Below are positions 10,520 through 22,279 of a stretch of 64,000 bases of DNA, in pieces. Position numbers and translations under genes: made by a program. Source of the stretch: Pomphorhynchus laevis (taxonomy: Eukaryota > Acanthocephala > Palaeacanthocephala > Echinorhynchida > Pomphorhynchidae); contig WNNJ02000598.1 in assembly GCA_012934845.2 (NCBI GenBank), forward strand, positions 186,001-250,000, given 5' to 3'. Below the pieces are notes generated by a model. The model had not been told where the DNA came from. It saw nothing but the letters and a program-made list of their open reading frames with translations, and did no database searches. Numbering within the stretch: the stretch's first letter is position 1; each line of letters opens with the position of its first letter.

Positions 10520-12295
10520 ATCAAATCAGCTAACTGAGTCTACGTATTTAATATAATTATAAACTAAACAAAACATAATAATGCTAAATCAAAATTTAAT
10601 AATTAAATAATAAAATTAATAATTGTTTTTAGATTTTCTATAATTTAAATCAAGTTAAAATAAAAAAAATTGAAATTTAAAATAAACGTCATTTTTATGA
10701 ATTGACTAATAAATAACAGACGTTGTATCAGAATAAGAATTAGAGGTCATCAGGAGGAACTGCTATGCTATCAGGTTTCGGCCCCTAACTCCTCTACCCA
10801 ACATAGCAGCGTGGCCAAATACATGCTAATGATGTATTTCCTCTGATAAAACTATCTAGTATCTTATTCTAATACAAAGTATATTATTTATTATCCATCC
10901 ATAAAAATTTGCCACTTAAGAGTTTAAATTTATTCTTTATATTATTGTGTTGATTTATATATTTTACTATTTTCTGCTTGATGTTATTTTTATAGTAACC
11001 TAGTTTAAAATATGTATCTATTAAATTATTTAAATGATTTTGAAGAAAACCAATACCATTATATATTGTTGCAATTCTTGAAATTTCATTATTTAATATA
11101 TTATATTTTATATTATATGGTATGCATGAATGCTCATGTCAAAATGTTTCTTGTAAATTTAAATATATCATCTTTACGATATAAATTAATATTAGTTTTA
11201 GTTAATGTTAATTTAATGTTCATATCTATATATACACCTTCTTGTAAAGGTGTATATTGGTTTTGTTAATAATAAGGCTTTCTGGATAAATTTGTTCACT
11301 AATTGAATAAAAATTATTAGAATTAAATACACATATATCATCAATGTATCGAAACATATATTTCATATATTTATATAGTTTAGATTTAGTTTTTACATAG
11401 TTATGAACAAATTCATATTCTATAAAGCATAAAAACAAGTCAGCTATAATTGGGCTACTATTAGCACCCATTGAAACACATTTTACTTGTCTAAATATAG
11501 ATGTCCCTACTTTTAAATAATTTTGATTTATCAAAATATTTAATGATTCTATTAATTCAATTTTATTCATATATTTATATTTACTTGATGGTTTAATTTT
11601 TGTTAGATAGGCGTTATAATTATTATAACATATATATGTATATCTTTTTCCGAATATAAGATTAATTAATTTTACTAACGCTTCTTTAATATCTACTAAA
11701 TCTAGATTTGTATAAAGCGTACTAAAATCGTATGTATTTATATTTTGAAAATTTATTTCTTTTGTCTGTTCTAAAAATTCTTTTGTAGAATTAATACTGA
11801 AATAGTGTTTTATACCAGTATTAATTTCGATTACCTTGCAATATTTTTTAAAGTGTGCTTTAATTACTTTAAGTATTTTATTCATATAGACAGAAAGTGG
11901 TTTTAATGTACATTTAAACGCATTACATATGATCCTAAGTTTTATTGGATTTTTATGTAATTTTGGATTCCAATATAATATAGGTATAGTTTTATTATCT
12001 GATTAAACCTTTTTACCCTTTTTATCCATTATAGAACAGTGACTTGTAATAATTGTTTCTAAACTCAACTCACTACGTTTATATGTTGGATTTACATTTA
12101 AATCATTAGAACTAACCTCTTTCATTAGTATATCATAATAATGCTTTTTGCATATGAAGACAAAGTTATTACTAGCTTTATCAATAGTTGTTATTATAAA
12201 GTTATCCTTTAATTTAGTAAGTTCTTTATACATATCCTTATTAATTTTATCTTTCCTTTTGTAATTGTTTGTTATTTTCATTTTATTTTTAAAAT
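10520..12295 (-). mobile_element. AT-rich PLE-type retroelement, best copy
   Basis: On the minus strand this copy has RT coding sequence (12281 to about 10900), the terminal structured module (about 10855-10740) and an AT-rich tail ending at the complement of CTAACTGAGTCTACG (about 10530). RT motifs in order are PKLHKNPIKLRIIC, YDFSTLYTNLDL, VSMGANSSPIIADL and FRYIDDICVF. A C-terminal region contains EISRIATIYNGIG. No GIY-YIG domain was found. The motif set resembles the Penelope-like RTs of Hydra/coral type more than LINE RTs. Coding is interrupted by at least one nonsense change near 12005 and by frame changes after about 11240. Confidence 0.75.
11226..12281 (-). pseudogene. PLE-type reverse transcriptase, two open segments
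   Basis: The N-terminal segment (12281-12003) starts MKITNNYKRKDKINKDMYKE and includes TTIDKASNNFVFICKKHYY, equivalent to the TKADKG motif of Penelope RTs. A single stop near 12003 separates it from a second long open stretch (to 11226) carrying the finger/palm motifs and the catalytic YIDD. The plus-strand copy at 36602 reads GAATTA where this copy has the stop, so the element was coding in the recent past. A more C-terminal part continues in other frames to about 10900. Confidence 0.75.
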
Positions 12296-12539
12296 GAAAA
12301 TAACAAATGAACTACGGTATTTCGGTAGAAAATACAAAAATTCATAACTCATCAATGATATTGTCAGCATTGGATAATCTGCCATAGTGTATATCAAATT
12401 TTGATAAGACCAAAGCAATATTACTAGTGAAACATAGGATTATAAACACGCTAAATTCGCATTGATTACTTTTATACAACATTGAATGTTTCAAATCATT
12501 ATTGACTTGTAAAATTTTCTAATGGTTTCAACAGTTCGA

Positions 12540-13300
12540 TATAGCAGTCCTTTTTGAAACGTTTTGCACGCCACTATGTTACCCTCCCGGGTTTCTATAG
12601 TTTTGATATTCTACCATGCTACAAACTCAAGGTCGATCGTCTGGTGGAATAGTATTAGCTATAAAAACGTTATTACTGATTAAGTTGTTCGTTATTTAGA
12701 AAAAGCGACACTTCTAGAAATCCCTACTATTTTCGTTGTTTGGTTTTACTTTGATCCCAATTATTTAGCATCAAACATCAGAGACAAAATATTTAATCTA
12801 ATCAGAATTGATCCCTTCAATATCCATGTTCTTACTTAGTGGAATGTTTTAAGACAAATATATTTAAGACGAATCAATTCTAATAGGAATTGATTCCCTT
12901 CAATACCCCTGCTTTAACTTGGTGCAATGTTTTTAGACGAATTTTGGATTGGTTCTATATTATATGAGGTGTAAATTGGCTCGATCCATTAACAACGGAA
13001 GTTGAAGAAACATGGCAACAATTTGAGTCAGTTCCAAGGCAGTTTTTGTTAATCCTTTTACATAGTAAGGGCGTCAGGGGCCATACATACTGCAACCCTT
13101 GGTTTGATGCTGAATTAAGAGCAATTCTTTAATTAAAGAAGAATACTTTTTCTAGGTTCATGCAAAGACAAATTAAGTTTCCTTCGTTTAAAAATGTTCG
13201 GAATCAATTTACGAATCTCAATCGTTTAAAAAAACGAAAATTTGAAGAATAGCTAGAAGAAAATCTGTACGCAATTTTTCTTTATTATGTAACTACGTGA
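12540..13300 (+). mobile_element. LINE fragment: end of endonuclease and linker
   Basis: Plus-strand frames contain LPGFYSFDILPCYK, SGGIVLAIKT, and further on CNPWFDAELRA followed by a basic stretch (FKNVRNQFTNLNRLKKRKFEE). This order, endonuclease with a GG(G)-type loop and then PWFD plus an Arg/Lys-rich linker, is typical of CR1/Jockey-type LINE ORF2 between the EN and RT domains. Several stops and frame changes make it a pseudogene. Confidence 0.65.
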
Positions 13301-13639
13301 ATTGTAATTAACTACGACGACCAATCCGCGGATCTCAATCAACATATTATCGACCCGGTAATGTCAACGTGTACATTGATCAGCGTCAGTTTGTTCAGGG
13401 AAGACCACAAATCTGTCAAAATAAAGACGTTCACCAAGAGGAGATGCTAGGGCGAACTAACTATAAAGAATTTACTTACTGTAATATAAAGCTTTCACTA
13501 AAGCATGAGGTGCATAAAGGCACATATCTATCAAGTAAAAATACAAGCGTATACTGAATCACTATTTCTTAACGCCGCAGTATATCGTATGTTAATGAGT
13601 CACTCAGTATTCTATAAACATAAGTCGAGAAGACTACTT
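13301..13639. other. Unassigned LINE-mosaic junction
   Basis: This sequence lies between a plus-strand and a minus-strand LINE fragment. A 62-codon frame (13369-13557, plus) has no recognisable domain. It may be diverged linker sequence of either neighbour. Confidence 0.3.
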
Positions 13640-15130
13640 AATGTCCATCTAAAACGAGTGCATTGATCCACATATTGAAAATGGTGTTGTTCATTTATAT
13701 AGTTTAATAGATCCTTAGATTCGATTCACAACCACATCCAATTAAACATGTGTACGTTGATTAATTAACGTAAGGCATATTAAAATCGCCAAGCAAGATC
13801 ATGTTTTTATATTGTGAAAACTCGCTATGTCACTCCGAAGACGTTTCGTGGATGCCAAAGGACTTCTGTATACCAACCAATGATAAAGGAAAAATTATCG
13901 CTATCAATACGACACCATATAAACTGATAACCCACTTATAAATTATCACAATATAGTAATGTTACAATTAAGCTATCTATGGCGTACAGAATGACACCAC
14001 CGCTTTAACGTTGTTGCGATCACAACAATACAACGTATAACCAGGTATAACTATTTCAATGTCGCTAATGTTTAGATGAAGCCATGTTTCACTAAATGCT
14101 AAAACACTAACCTTTGTCTATGGGTGCGACGCAGCTTGGAAGGTCGATTATCTTCGAAAGGGCATCTTATAAAAGCAGAGATCTCCAGAGCACACGTGGA
14201 CGACGTCGCACTACCTAAAAATTTTGGATAATAAAGTTGTTTTCACCATTTCCAGTTATGTTTCTAAGTTCAACCTTAGCTAATTTCATCCGTTCCCTGT
14301 CTAATAGATCAAGGTCCCGTAGTAATCTTATGTAGTACCTGTTAATTTAGACGAGTTTCTAAATATGGTATCGACATGATCTTTATCGCTACAAACTATT
14401 TTGAGTAAACGAGGTTTGACGTTATTAGAATTCGCTAACTTACATAACCTGAAGATATAAATCACATTAAAGCTATTTAAAATCGATGAATCACAGTGCG
14501 ATAACAGATACCCAAATATACATCGTACTTGTCAAGGTTATCATTTAATCTGTGCTAATTGTTTACGGACGATGAATCAGCAATGTTGGCCATTAAAATA
14601 ACCTTATCTCGTTGGATAGATAAATTCTTTCGAGGCTTGCGTACACGAATGTTAGGGATCGATCTATTTTGAAACCAATTCACGGAATCGACCCCAACGA
14701 ATGTACTTTCAAGGTGCCTAGAATTTTTCGAGATTGAGTGACATTTAGTAGATATCGAACTGTCGGCTACCCTTAAAGGCCCCACATCAGATGTTCCACT
14801 ATTCGAAACTATAGATACGTCCGCATCCTTATTTAATGTCATCTTTATTGGCGGTACTATATTCACCTTATTAAGATCCTCATACACATTTTTAGGAAAA
14901 GTCAAATCTATGATATGACGGTCATTATTAGTTTGAGCTGATTTTTGTATGCTAACTTTTGAATTGTTGGTGCAGAAAAACATTCAAAAACACAGAAGCC
15001 GCAAATAAACTCCTTGGTAAGTAAAGATCTTGATAATTTATGCGGCACCGTTACTCTTGTCCATATATTACAGCCTTCATGACACACCACGATGATCATA
15101 ATTTATTGAATAATTGCCAGACTTTATTGA
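13640..15130 (-). mobile_element. LINE fragment: ORF1 with PHD-like finger, then endonuclease
   Basis: Read on the minus strand, 15099-14908 has CHEGCNIWTR ... LLTKEFICGFC, a PHD-finger-like Cys cluster typical of CR1/L2 ORF1. A low-complexity Ser/Thr/Asp-rich ORF1 tail follows (14983-14555). The apurinic-like endonuclease comes next, with FSETWLHL near 14100 and GDFNMPY near 13780. The direction is opposite to the LINE pieces on both sides. Frames are broken several times. Confidence 0.7.
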
Positions 15131-15479
15131 ATTATTTATTATTCCACTTAAATATTTATTTTTACATTTCGTCTTATTTGTTTTAGTCATAGTCAATATG
15201 TCGAGTGTACTGCGTACCCCGGGAAGATCCCTAGGTGTACGTCTTTGTTGAACAAATATATGGATCAACCTCCGATATATGTTGTTGTAGGTTGTCGCAG
15301 GTTGTCTTAGGTTTCCGTAGTGTAAGTATTTAACAATTTTTTGTTGTTTATTGTAAGTATTAATAACCAAGAATTTTTTAAGAATCAGTTAATTTTTTAA
15401 CAACAGTTAACGAGGTCTACCAATCCAGAAATGTTGCGTACTGATGTTGGCTTGTAAGTAGTTATAACCTAGATTTTTT

Positions 15480-17170
15480 TAACAGTCCGAGAATTTTTTA
15501 AACAGTTGAGTCTGTAAATGGCATAACTGATACTGATGGTTGTAATTTATTTAACGATATTGATGTAGCTAATGCGTTTGGATGTACTTTTTTGACAACA
15601 GTTTCCGATCATTTTATTTAATAAAATTTCCAAAATGTTCATCAATTTATGAGGCGCTTCATATGCTCTCTATTCATGATATGATTAAAGAGCTCAATCG
15701 AATCAAATCGTCGTGATCCATTTGTCCTGATATTCTTTCATCAATATGCATGAAGAATCTTTCTGATGTTGTTGGGGTTCCGTTATATTAAATATATGTT
15801 GCTTCAGCTTATTTGGGTCAGATACCGGATATGTAGAAACGCTCTATCGTGAGATCATCATTAAAAAAGGGATATTTTCTATCTAGAATTATCAACCTGC
15901 TAGTTTAACAACGGCATGTTGTCGAGTATTGGAGGGAATCTTTTGTCGATTAATATACAATCACATTGAAACTCATAAGTTATTAGTCACTAATCAGCAC
16001 GGTTTCCGTAAAGACTACTCAATTGTCACAAATATTTTGATTGCCCGGGAATGTTGGGGCTATCTCGTGGACAAAGGGTTTAATGTGACGCTATATTTTT
16101 TGATTTCTCAAAAGCGTTTGACCTAGTTTGCCACTATATCTTAATTAATGAAATGAGTGTATTAAATATTAATCATTTAATTGCAAGATGGGTTTATGAA
16201 TTTATTTCCAACCGATCTTATCAAGTGTATATAAATGGTGCTCTTTCAGATCGTTATCCGGTTCATGTTAGTGTCCCAGAAGGTTCGGTATTAGGATCAT
16301 TACTTTTCTGTATTTTCGTTAATGATCTATCAGGAGTCCTAAATTCTCGGTTGCTTTTATTTGCCGATGACTTAAAATTTAGCGAGCCATATTTAGATAT
16401 GGAATTTTTTTAATCTAACATTAAAGTTTCTGAATAAGCGTTTATCAATAAACGTGTCTACTTGTAAACGCCTTTGTTCTTAGCAATTTGCTATATGCCT
16501 TGTCATAAACGTATCCTAAGACCTTAGCAGATACAAATCAAGTAGAAAAAGTGCCGCTTTGGCAACAAAGCTTGTATATACATTAAAACATCAAGCGTAC
16601 GAGGATAGGCTTCGAGCGCTGAACATACAGTCGGTAAGCAATCTTCGGGACTTAAGAGATATGTGCCTAGTTTGACAAATACTGCATAATAAACAACACG
16701 TTCTAAGATCCTTAATTGATTTTCGAACTTTTAACAATTTGCGAGGGCATTCCTATTGTCTCTATCGCCGCAGAATTGTACGCTACAGAACAGTTCAATT
16801 TGGCCAGAGTTGTAAAGTTACGGAAAGCTCAAAGCGAGCAGATTATCAGCTTACCATTAGTCCACGTTATTTAAACGCCACTTCCTCCAACTTAACAGTA
16901 AACAATTTTGTTTTATTTTTAGAACTTGGGGCAGTTCTCGTGATATTTTCAAAATTAATAATAATACAAGTTAATCGTTGTTTGGAGACTTCAACGCTCG
17001 TTTTGTATCATCAATCCTGGAGAAGCTTTATCAGTTTTATACGTACATTAATTCTATAATTCCAAACAGCCATGTTCCACAGGGAAAATGGTTTTACGAA
17101 AATGGTTTTACGAAAGATGGTCTTAAGCTTTCAAGTTATTCAATAAGTCTTTTATTTTTTGAAAAGTATA
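15480..17170 (+). mobile_element. LINE fragment: reverse transcriptase to C-terminus
   Basis: In order on the plus strand: CPDILSSICMKNLSD (15715), a KRSIV..SLLKKG-like segment, VLEGIFCRLIYNHIET (15930), NQHGFRKDYS, then PEGSVLGSLLFCIFVNDLSG (16280) and LLLFADDLKF (16350) with the catalytic ADD. The C-terminal region has MRGHSYCLYRRR (16739). These are the canonical RT motifs of CR1/Jockey-group LINEs. Several stops and frame shifts are present. With the piece at 12540-13300 it may be one plus-strand copy interrupted by the inverted piece. Confidence 0.8.
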
Positions 17171-17487
17171 AATTTCGGTGAAAAATTTCATTAATTTATT
17201 CGTTTTTATTACGTTCTTATTCCAGTAAATTATCAGCACATATTTATAATCGCTGCAACCTAGACCAGTGTGGCCATTTAATGGTTCTTCAAAACCATTT
17301 AATCGCGCTTAATAAGAAATTTCGCTTTTATATTTTCAGAAATAATGAATTTTGAATGTTTAGAAATAATATAATTATATTATTATTAGTATACAACAGC
17401 CGATGAGCGGTGGCTCGTTTGGCTGGATCTCAATGTAAAAAAAGTACAATGTCAGTAAAACAAAAAAACCAAATCAGGTTCGACTTC
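17171..17487. other. Gap between LINE fragments
   Basis: No gene was seen. It may be the remaining 3' untranslated part of the plus-strand LINE. GGTGGCTCGTTTGGCTGG near 17410 faintly resembles a pol III A box, but no matching B box was found. Confidence 0.35.
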
Positions 17488-17998
17488 CTATGAGAGCGAT
17501 ACACTGTTCAACGCACGCCGAAATTCTCGGATGTTCCTGCATTCAATTGCAGATGACGAAAGCCTGTTCCAACTGTTTATTACTCGATCTCTGATATCCT
17601 GATAGTGTCGATGGACTTTTCTACGATGTTTGAGCGTTAGTCGATGTCCACGTAATTGCTCGGAGTTGCGTAGGCAAAACATGAAGTTGAGGGGATGAGT
17701 GGGCGATAAAATTTCCCTCCATACCAGCATAAGATCAGCTTTTACCAAACTTTCACAAACCGTTGAAACACCTAGGATTTCTAACTTCTGGTCAAACGGC
17801 AGGTCTTTGACAGTGGGAACAAGACGAGTAGCCGACCGGAGAATTGATTCGTAAGCCACAATGTTCTTGCACAGATGTTGATACGCTGCGGGAGATGCGT
17901 ATAGCATTCGAGATTCGATGAGGGCCTTGTATGTTATTATGCGTCGCCATGTAATGTGAATGCCGAAAGAGCTCCTTGTAAGCTGTCTTGCAAAACAT
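17488..17998 (-). mobile_element. LINE ORF2 C-terminal fragment
   Basis: The 139-codon frame 17907-17488 contains SATRLVPTVKDLPFDQKLEI and LRGHRLTLKHRRK. The later segment IRDRVINSWNRLSSSAIE is the standard C-terminal signature (RVxxxWNxLP) of CR1/Jockey-group LINEs. A second frame (17998-17792) overlaps its start. It lies immediately downstream, in the same direction, of the L2-type element at 18040-23700, and is of a different family. Confidence 0.75.
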
Positions 17999-18165
17999 CT
18001 AATGATAGTTCACGAATTCCTTTCCTACATAGACAGAATATTTCATGTCAATTTATCATAGTGACGTCAAACATGTCTTACATTTAATAATAACAACAAT
18101 TTATTTAAAATGGCAAATGCTACCAGCTGCACGCTTACAAGTCCACTAACAAAAAAATGAAAAAG

Positions 18166-19645
18166 TCAAGCAGATAAATTGTTTAAATAGAATCGGATTT
18201 GGCGTTTGAAGCACGGCAGGGAGGTTGATTGGCGTAAATGCATGGGCAAATGATTCCATGATAGAGGAGCAGCCGCCAGGAAGGGGCTGAATCCAAAGGA
18301 GGCAGGGTAGTTTGGGACATGTAAAAGAAAGGAATTACATGAACGCAATGAACAGTAAACAGGACGAGAATTATCAAGAAAAGGAAGGTTGAGAAATTAA
18401 GGGGTATGAAAAGTTACAAGGCGGAAAGCAACGATAAGAAGACGAATTTGAACACGACAATAAATTGTAGGCAAATCGAGAGAAGCAAGATGATGGGATG
18501 TATGATCAAAACGACGAAGACGGAGGAGAATTCGGACGGCTGCGTTGACGATGCATTGTAGGGAGAAGAAGAGTAGATTTAGGTGAGTTGGAAAATAGAC
18601 TAAGACAATAATCGAGTCTAGAAAAAAGGAGAGATGATATGAGAGTCATACAATAAGGGAAATCAATCAATCTACGAACTTGACGGAGATTGCGGCGTAT
18701 CAAGGTAGATGAGCGTACTTTATCTCTAACGAAAGGTTTAAGTGAAAGTCGGTTGTCAAAATGGAAGCCTAGGAAAACGAGATTATCAACGATAGGAAGA
18801 ATTGTAGAATTTAATGATACGGAGGGAGGTTCGAAGCCGAGGCGTCGAGGTAGGATCCACATAATTTTGGATTTATCAGGATTCAGAGAAAGACGAATGG
18901 AAGAAAGACGATTGAAAATTGAGACAAGACAGTCGGAAGCATGAACACTAAGATCGTGAACACGATAAACAGGTGCATGAGCATAGATAAGAATGTCATC
19001 AGCATATTGCATAACATGGAAGTTAAATGTATGAGAAATAGAAGACAAGTCACCAAGAAGAAGAGAGAAAAGCATAGGGCCTAATACGGAGCCTTGTGGA
19101 ACACCGGACGGGATGGATGAAGGATGATAGAGAAGAGTTAGAATAGACGCGAAATGTACGGTTTGATAGATATGAAGAAAACCATGATACATAATGGCAA
19201 AGAGAAGCCATAATCATGACGAAAGCGACGGAGAATAATCGAGTGATCGACGATGTCAAAAGCAGATGATAGATCAAGAGAAACTATGACACTACATAAT
19301 TTATGATCGCGCGATATGAGTAAGTCGTTATAAACTTTAAGACATACAATTTCAGTAGAGTAATTGGAGCGAAAAGCGACTTGGAAGGGAGGAAATAAGT
19401 TGGAGGAAAAGAGATATGTATTAACTTGCTTGAGAACGAGACGCTCAAGGAGTTTAGAGAGGGTTGGGAGAAGTGAGATAGGACGGTACGAAGATGGTAG
19501 TGAGGAGTCGAGAGATTGCTTTTTGATGAGAGGACGAACAGTGGCGCATTTCCAGATGGAAGGAAATGTACGGCTATGGATGGACGAGTTGAACAATGTG
19601 GTTAGGAAGGGTAAGATAAAGGAGCAGATATTTTTAAGCGAGTGA
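18166..19645 (-). pseudogene. L2-type LINE ORF2, reverse transcriptase half
   Basis: In order: IWKCATVRPLIKK and YRPISLLPTLSKLLERLVL (fingers), VSLDLSSAFDIVDHSI (first catalytic Asp region), SGVPQGSVLGPMLFSLLLGD, MQYADDILIYAH (catalytic ADD), then thumb and the C-terminal WNHLP motif ending FYLNNLS-A-stop. The reading changes frame near 19190 and again near 18510, so the enzyme is not encoded as one piece. Confidence 0.85.
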
Positions 19646-21876
19646 GTGGGAATTGGGTCAGAAGGAGAGGTTTTATTAGGTAATGACAGCCGAACCGAAG
19701 AAACTTCATCAGACGAAACAGGGAAGAAGGTGGAATAGTTCTGGGAAGGAAGTATTTAAAGATAAGAGTGGGTACAAGGGGGCTATGGGTAGTAGGGAAA
19801 GTAAATTAGATAACTTAGTTTGTAGATAAGAAGAAAATTCATCAGGATTTATATTACAAGGGGTAGATGATCGTGAAAGAATTGAGTTTAAGATTTTCCA
19901 ATGAGATTTCGAGTTGGAAGATGACTCGAGTTGATTTCGCCAAAAGAGAGTACGTTTAGTACGTATAAGAATGAGATGTGAACGGCGTTGAGAAAAGTAG
20001 GAATCACGAAGATTTGGAGAGAGTGAGTTGGGAGAACGTTTAAGAAAGCGTTTATACATACGAAAAGAGTGACGGAGTCGACGCTTAGAAAGACTACAGT
20101 CAGAATCGAACCAGGGAGCATGGCGCAAGCGCTGGGAACGTCGAAGTCGACTAGGTAGAAGGTTATTGAGGATCGACGTAAGTTCAGAATCAAACAGAAT
20201 GCAGAGATCATCGGGAGAGAGATAGTTAAGAGGAAGTGAAAAGAGTGAAGAATTGAGTAAGGCTGTGCAGAGAATAGGGATATCGAGAAGCTTCCAGGGT
20301 CGACTTGGTGTAGATAATGGTAAAGGCGGAGAAGGAGGATGGGGACGAGTAAGAGTAAGAGTGACAAGGAAATGATCGGACAAACCAGGATCAGTAATTG
20401 ACAAGGAGGTATAGTCATTGAAGCAGTTAGGAACAGCAATGATGTCGAGAGCACCGCCGAGAATATGAGTTGGGCTTGTTGAAAGTAATTTATAGTTAAA
20501 ATCAGAAAAAAGATTAGTTAAAGTGATAGAGTCAGAGTCAGACGGGCGATCAAGACGAATGTTAAAGTCACCGAGAACAAAAGAAGGAGTATAAGACAAT
20601 GAACAGTGAGACATTAGATCTGCAAGGTCGTTAAAGAAGATACGTGATGGGGCAACTGAACCTGGACGGTATACAATCACAAGTTCCAGAGGGAACTTGT
20701 GATTGTATACCAATCACAGTGGCGCATTTCCAGATGGAAGGAAATGTACAGCTACGGATGGACGAGTTGAACAATGTGGTTAGGAAGGGTAAGATAAAAG
20801 TGCAGATATTTTTAAGTAAGTGAGTGGGAATTTGGTCAGAAGGAGAGGTTTTATTAGGTAATGACAGCAGAACCGAAGAAACTTTATCAGACGAAACGGG
20901 AAGAAGGTGGAATAGTTCTGGGAGGGAAGTATTTAAAGATAAGAGTGGGTACAAGGGGGCTATGGGTAGTAGGGAAAGTAAATTAGATAGCTTAGTTTGT
21001 AGATAAGAAGAAAATTCATCAGGATTTATATTACAAGGGGTAGATGATCGTGAAAGAATTGAGTTTAAGATTTTCCAATGAGATTTAGAGTTGGAAGATG
21101 ACTCGAGTTGATTTCGCCAAAAGAGAGTACGTTTAGTACGTATAAGAATGAGATGTGAACGGCGTTGAGAAAAGTAGGAATCACGAAGATTTGGAGTGAG
21201 TGAGTTGGGTGAACGTTTAAGAAAGCGTTTATACATACGAAAAGAGTGACGGAGTCGACGCTTAGAAAGACTACAGTCAGAATCGAACCAGGGAGCATGG
21301 CGCAAGCGCTGGGAACGTCGAAGTCGACTAGGCAGAAGGTTATTGAGGATCGACGTAAGTTCAGAATCAAACAGAATGCAGAGATCATCGGGAGAGAGAT
21401 AGTTAAGAGGAAGTGAAAAGAGTGAAGAATTGAGTAAGGCTGTGCAGAGAATAGGGATATCGAGAAGCTTCCAGGGTCGACTTGGTGTAGATAATGGTAA
21501 AGGCGGAGAAGGAGGATGGGGACGAGTAAGAGTAAGAGTGACAAGGAAATGATCGGACAAACCAGGATCAGTAATTGACAAGGAGGTATAGTCATTGAAG
21601 CAGTTAGGAACAGCAATGATGTCGAGAGCACCGCCGAGAATATGAGTTGGGCTTGTTGAAAGTAATTTATAGTTAAAATCAGAAAAAAGATTAGTTAAAG
21701 TGATAGAGTCAGAGTCAGACGGGCGATCAAGACGAATGTTAAAGTCACCGAGAACAAAAGAAGGAGTATAAGACAATGAACAGTGAGACATTAGATCTGC
21801 AAGGTCGTTAAAGAAGATACGTGATGGGGCAACTGAACCTGGACGGTATACAATCACAAGTTCCAGAGGGAAAGGC
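19541..21876. repeat. Direct tandem duplication, unit about 1,178 bp
   Basis: Positions 19541-20700 and 20719-21876 are nearly identical in the same orientation (for example GTGGCGCATTTCCAGATGG at 19541 and 20719, ATACAATCACAAGTTCCAG at 20671 and 21848). A few single-base differences are visible. The duplication lies wholly inside the L2 LINE ORF2. Confidence 0.9.
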
Positions 21877-22253
21877 GTTGATAATCTGCATATGAGTAAT
21901 TCGAACGAGGTGTAACGGATGTTAACGTTAATTTTACGTAAAGACATTGGGTGACGAGCAATGGCAACAATACCGCCATGGTTAGACGCAGTAGATGTAT
22001 GAGATGTAATTTGACGAGCTGATTCAACTAGAGAACAACCAGAGCGACATAGACGACGAATAGCAAGATCGTCGGAGTCAGAGTGCCAGGATTCGGTAAT
22101 GCAGAGAATATCGATAGATAATTGATCGAAGATATCGAGAAGCATATCAGCTTTATGAAGAATGGAGCGAGTATTGAATAGACTAAGACGAAAAGTATGC
22201 TTAGGAGCGAGATCGACTAGCGAAGAAGACAAGGGGGAGAGATGGGACGCCAT
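19709..22253 (-). pseudogene. L2-type LINE ORF2, endonuclease half, present 1.5 times
   Basis: The 540-codon frame 22253-20631 starts MASHLSPLSSSLVDLAPKHT and includes the EN motifs (LFNTRSILHKAD, ITESWHSDSDD, GDFNIRLD, LSDHFLVTLTL) and the linker APWFDSDCSLSKRRLRHS. It reads into the duplication joint at about 20700. The next frame (20713-19709) repeats the same protein from FPLELVIVYRPGS onward. The two repeats differ by a few substitutions (for example PNSLTP against PNSLSP). The upstream Met at 22253 is the likely ORF2 start. Confidence 0.85.
20669..20710. repeat. Perfect 18-bp hairpin at the duplication joint
   Basis: TATACAATCACAAGTTCC is followed after three bases (AGA) by its exact reverse complement GGAACTTGTGATTGTATA. 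In the uninterrupted sequence at 21847 the left half continues into ordinary ORF2, so the right half is an added inverted copy. This marks a template-switch or foldback event during the duplication. Confidence 0.9.
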
Positions 22254-22279
22254 CGAATTTTTGGCCTTGTGTGAAGAAC

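Noticed and set aside
10740-10860. Terminal module of the AT-rich element as a hammerhead
   Set aside because: CTGATGA and GAAAC both occur, but stems that would join them in type I, II or III order cannot be formed, and GAAA is not followed or preceded by matching pairs in all copies.
17400-17480. tRNA-like or SINE A box
   Set aside because: The A-box resemblance is weak and no B box lies at a suitable distance.
18690-18944. 84-codon plus-strand ORF and similar basic ORFs at 19364, 20824 and 22293
   Set aside because: They are antisense shadows of the minus-strand L2 LINE, recognisable by Arg/Glu-rich composition opposite Ser/Leu/Pro-rich coding.
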